64,000 nucleotides of DNA from UBA1426 sp052034085 (lineage in GTDB: Bacteria; Bacillota; Clostridia; Peptostreptococcales; Anaerovoracaceae), in NCBI GenBank assembly GCA_052034085.1, contig JBPOJA010000003.1, positions 1-64,000 on the forward strand. The letters are read 5' to 3'. The translations under genes were made by a program, and so were the position numbers. Within the stretch, counting starts at the first letter, position 1. Each line of letters begins with the position of its first letter. Below, one piece after another: positions 61,557-64,000 of this stretch. The notes under the pieces are model-generated. The model was not told where the DNA came from. It did not search any database and saw only the letters and a program-made list of their open reading frames with translations.

Positions 61557-62801
61557 ATGGATAAATCACAAATTATTAAATCATTCTTGGGACTGGCTGC
61601 TAAAAAAATTACTGAGCTCGGCAGAAAACAAAAGCTGATTATGGGAGTATCGACTCTCATGGTTGTGGTAATCTGCGGAGCTCTGATATTTGGATTGGCA
61701 ACATCTCATGCTAAAGACGATGAAGCACAGCTACAGGCTTTGGAAACAGAAGCAGAAGTTATAGAGGAAATGCCGGCTGAAATCCCGGTTTATTATGAGA
61801 TAGCGGCAGACGGTGCACCGGTGGTTGCCCTGGCCAGTGAAGAAGATGCCAGGAAAGTTCTGGACGGTGTCATAAGCCGGTATAGTACTGCGGGTTCGGA
61901 TATCGTTTCAGTGGAATATAAAGAAGACGTTAAGGTAAGAAAAATTAAGGGCTCCCATGGAGATCTGACCGAACCTGAAGATGCCATAAGCCTGGTTCTT
62001 ACCGGGACAAAAGAACCAAAAGTTTATACCGTGGAAAAGGGTGACTGCCTCTGGGATATTGCAAAGAAAAACGGCATGAAGGTTGAAGAACTTATGGAAG
62101 CCAATCCCGGAGCCAGTGAAAACAATCTCAAGATTGGAACAACCCTCAATCTTTATGAACTTAAACCTTATTTGCATGTCAAAGTTGTGGAAAAGGTCAA
62201 ATATACTGAAAAAGTAGATTATAAAGTGGAATATGAGGACACTGACAAATTATATAAAGGCGAAGTACAGGTTAAAGTTGCCGGTGTTTTCGGAAAAAGG
62301 GAAGTTGTTTCAGAACTGACTAAAGAAAATGGTGTGACAGTCAGCTCAAGAGAACTTAGTTCATCAATCATAAGCGAACCGTCAAAACAGGTCAACTTAA
62401 GAGGTACCAAGTCTTTGGCCACACTAGTGGGAACAGGCTCCTTTGTAAGCCCGATGGGGCGGCTGGAGATATCTTCACCATTCGGTTCCAGGGGGGGCGG
62501 CAGGCACACGGGTGTGGATTTGAGAAATCCAAAAGGCACGCCGATTTATGTCGTGGATGACGGAGTTGTGACTTATGCCAAGTACAGCGGGTCTTACGGG
62601 AATATTGTGAAGGTATCCCATGGCAATGGAATAGAAACATACTATGCTCACTGCGATACAATGCTGGTATCCGTAGGCGATGTACTAAAGAAAGGGCAGC
62701 AGATTGCAACAGTAGGCATAACCGGACGGGCAACGGGATATCATCTGCATTTCGAAGTGAGAAAGAATGGGGTACCACAAAACCCGATGAATTATCTTTG
62801 A
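61557..62801 (+). CDS. M23 metallopeptidase with LysM and G5 domains
   Basis: A 414-residue cell-wall protein. One N-terminal membrane helix (KLIMGVSTLMVVVICGALIFGL), a LysM (VYTVEKGDCLWDIAKKNGMKV), a G5-like region (TEKVDYKVEYEDTDKLYKGE to SRELSS) and an M23 endopeptidase with HTGVDLRN and HLHFEVRK zinc ligands are present in order. It should be anchored outside the cell to cut or bind peptidoglycan, similar to spore and cell-separation peptidases. AGAGAGGTAGGT precedes the ATG. A strong hairpin terminator follows the stop. Confidence 0.95.
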   Translation: MDKSQIIKSFLGLAAKKITELGRKQKLIMGVSTLMVVVICGALIFGLATSHAKDDEAQLQALETEAEVIEEMPAEIPVYYEIAADGAPVVALASEEDARKVLDGVISRYSTAGSDIVSVEYKEDVKVRKIKGSHGDLTEPEDAISLVLTGTKEPKVYTVEKGDCLWDIAKKNGMKVEELMEANPGASENNLKIGTTLNLYELKPYLHVKVVEKVKYTEKVDYKVEYEDTDKLYKGEVQVKVAGVFGKREVVSELTKENGVTVSSRELSSSIISEPSKQVNLRGTKSLATLVGTGSFVSPMGRLEISSPFGSRGGGRHTGVDLRNPKGTPIYVVDDGVVTYAKYSGSYGNIVKVSHGNGIETYYAHCDTMLVSVGDVLKKGQQIATVGITGRATGYHLHFEVRKNGVPQNPMNYL

Positions 62802-62828
62802 TAAACAGCTGGAAATATAATATAATTT

Positions 62829-62857
62829 ATGGCGGGCAGGACCCGCCATTTTCTTTA
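62829..62857 (+). terminator. Terminator after the M23 peptidase gene
   Basis: ATGGCGGG (62829-62836) pairs with CCCGCCAT (62842-62849) across a 5-nt loop, followed by TTTTCTTT. It ends 15 nt before the cysS start. Confidence 0.85.
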
Positions 62858-62872
62858 AGAGAGGAGAACGAA

Positions 62873-64000
62873 ATGAAGGTTTATAACACACTTACAAGAC
62901 AGAAAGAAGAGTTTATCCCACAGGATGAAAACAGGGTTAAAATATATGTCTGCGGACCTACTGTATACAATTTTTTTCACATAGGCAATGCCAGGCCATT
63001 TGTCGTTTTTGACACGCTGAGAAGATATCTGGAGTACAGGGGCAAACAGGTTGATTTCATCCAAAATTTCACTGATGTAGATGACAAGATTATCAATAAG
63101 GCTAAAGAAGAGGGAATTACTGCAGGTGAGGTAAGCGAAAAGTATATAGAAGAGTATTTTAAAGATGCGGCTGCCCTGAATGTTAAGAAGGCCACGGTAC
63201 ATCCCAAGGTTACGGAAAACATTAAGGAAATCATCGCTTTCATACAGAAACTGATTGACAAAGGCCATGCATATGAGGTGAATGGTGATGTGTATTTCAG
63301 CACAGCCAGTTTCCCGGGGTATGGAAAACTGTCCGGACAGAACCTGGCGGAACTGGAGATCGGGGCAAGGGTGGACAGTTCTGAGGAAAAGCATGATCCT
63401 CTGGATTTTGCATTGTGGAAGGTGAGAAAAGATGATGATGAAATCGCCTGGGAATCTCCGTGGGGAATGGGTCGTCCTGGCTGGCACATTGAGTGCTCGG
63501 TTATGTCAACAAAATACCTGGGAGATACAATAGATATACACGCCGGTGGTCAGGATCTGACTTTTCCGCACCATGAAAACGAGATAGCGCAGACGGAAGC
63601 CGCCACCGGAAAACCCTTTGCCAGGTACTGGATGCATAACGGCTATATAACCATTGATAATGAAAAAATGTCCAAATCAAAGGGTAACTTCTTCACAGTC
63701 AGAGATATTTTGAAGCATTATGACGGTCAGGTTATAAGATACTTCCTGCTTTCGGGCCATTACAGAAACCCGATAAACTTCAGTGACGAACTTATGGAAC
63801 AGGCAAAGAGCTCCCTTCAGAGGATAGAGACGGCAAAGGAAACCCTAAAACATTTAGTGAGAGAAGGGGAGGGACCGGTTACCCCGGGGGAAAAAGAAAA
63901 ACTGGAATCCCTGGCGGTCTACAGGGACAAATTTATTGAAGCCATGGATGACGATTTAAATACAGCTGACGCAATCAGCGCCATTTTTGAACTTATCAGG
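62873..64000 (+). CDS. cysS: Cysteinyl-tRNA synthetase, cut by the window edge
   Basis: The first 376 residues of a class I synthetase; the gene continues past 64000. Seen: the zinc/HIGH region YVCGPTVYNFFHIGN, NFTDVDDKI, the zinc-binding GWHIECSVMS and HENEIAQTEA, and the KMSKS loop EKMSKSKGNFFTVRD. GAGAGGAGAACGAA precedes the ATG. The usual Firmicute order with cysE and gltX before it is not kept here; gltX is elsewhere in the window. Confidence 0.96.
   Translation, partial: MKVYNTLTRQKEEFIPQDENRVKIYVCGPTVYNFFHIGNARPFVVFDTLRRYLEYRGKQVDFIQNFTDVDDKIINKAKEEGITAGEVSEKYIEEYFKDAAALNVKKATVHPKVTENIKEIIAFIQKLIDKGHAYEVNGDVYFSTASFPGYGKLSGQNLAELEIGARVDSSEEKHDPLDFALWKVRKDDDEIAWESPWGMGRPGWHIECSVMSTKYLGDTIDIHAGGQDLTFPHHENEIAQTEAATGKPFARYWMHNGYITIDNEKMSKSKGNFFTVRDILKHYDGQVIRYFLLSGHYRNPINFSDELMEQAKSSLQRIETAKETLKHLVREGEGPVTPGEKEKLESLAVYRDKFIEAMDDDLNTADAISAIFELIR

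Noticed and set aside
62802..62872. T-box leader before cysS, and similar leaders before gltX, proS, lysS and asnS
   Set aside because: The gaps are too short for a T-box, and no T-box consensus was seen; the hairpin before cysS is a simple terminator.
1..64000. tRNA, rRNA, CRISPR arrays, transposases or phage genes
   Set aside because: None seen on reading both strands; composition and gene content stay chromosomal throughout.

Overview
The window looks like a stretch of a Clostridia (Firmicutes) chromosome, probably from an anaerobic spore-former. The grounds are the cdaA-cdaR-glmM operon, a GerMN lipoprotein, a CotH-type kinase, long-form HPF next to a raiA-type structured RNA, feoABC with a DtxR-family regulator, a pyrophosphate-dependent phosphofructokinase, a Na+-pumping methylmalonyl-CoA decarboxylase and abundant AGGAGG ribosome-binding sites with occasional TTG starts. 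Nearly all of it is coding. I see no tRNA, rRNA, insertion sequence, phage or CRISPR.

Layout. 1-4.5 kb: a small receiver-like protein, then an ADP-ribosylglycohydrolase / aldehyde dehydrogenase / cytoplasmic 5'-nucleotidase-like group. 4.4-7.5 kb: feoABC divergent from a DtxR-family regulator, with iron-box-like dyads in the shared promoter. 7.5-13 kb: an MFS transporter, a CotH kinase, an ECF sigma factor with a two-PepSY RsgI-like anti-sigma partner, and an unrecognised conserved-looking protein. 13-17.6 kb: a phosphonatase-like hydrolase coupled to a DUF3160 lipoprotein and an FG-GAP-like membrane protein, then an EamA permease. 17.7-24 kb: a small membrane protein, a COG2426 exporter, a CoA-disulfide-reductase-like enzyme, a REC-PAS-PAS-GGDEF(degenerate)-EAL protein, and an NAD synthetase whose glutaminase domain has lost its catalytic triad.

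24-35.6 kb is a long rightward run: yhaM, cca, recD2, comF, raiA RNA, hpf, cdaA, cdaR, glmM, GerMN lipoprotein, ahcY. 35.6-44.5 kb: gltX (leftward), tilS, ftsH, and the four-gene mmd operon with a clear terminator. 44.5-53.3 kb: dusB, greA, lysS, asnS, a SpmA/SpmB-like pair, an EF-G-like GTPase and radA. 53.3-64 kb: pfp (leftward), carD, a PIN/TRAM membrane protein, fused ispDF, proS, a chrA pair, a Nudix hydrolase, a cyclophilin, an M23 peptidase, and cysS cut by the window edge.

Two things stand out. First, the raiA-like RNA between comF and hpf is closed by a perfect 13-bp stem whose 5' strand lies inside the end of comF and whose 3' strand runs into a T-tract, so one helix appears to be both the RNA's closing stem and a terminator. 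Second, six of the seven convergent gene pairs overlap at their 3' ends and the seventh is separated by 9 nt, leaving little or no room for ordinary intergenic terminators. Most genes are housekeeping. The least characterised parts are the phosphonatase-DUF3160 operon, the gene at 12.3-13.1 kb, and the sigma/anti-sigma pair.
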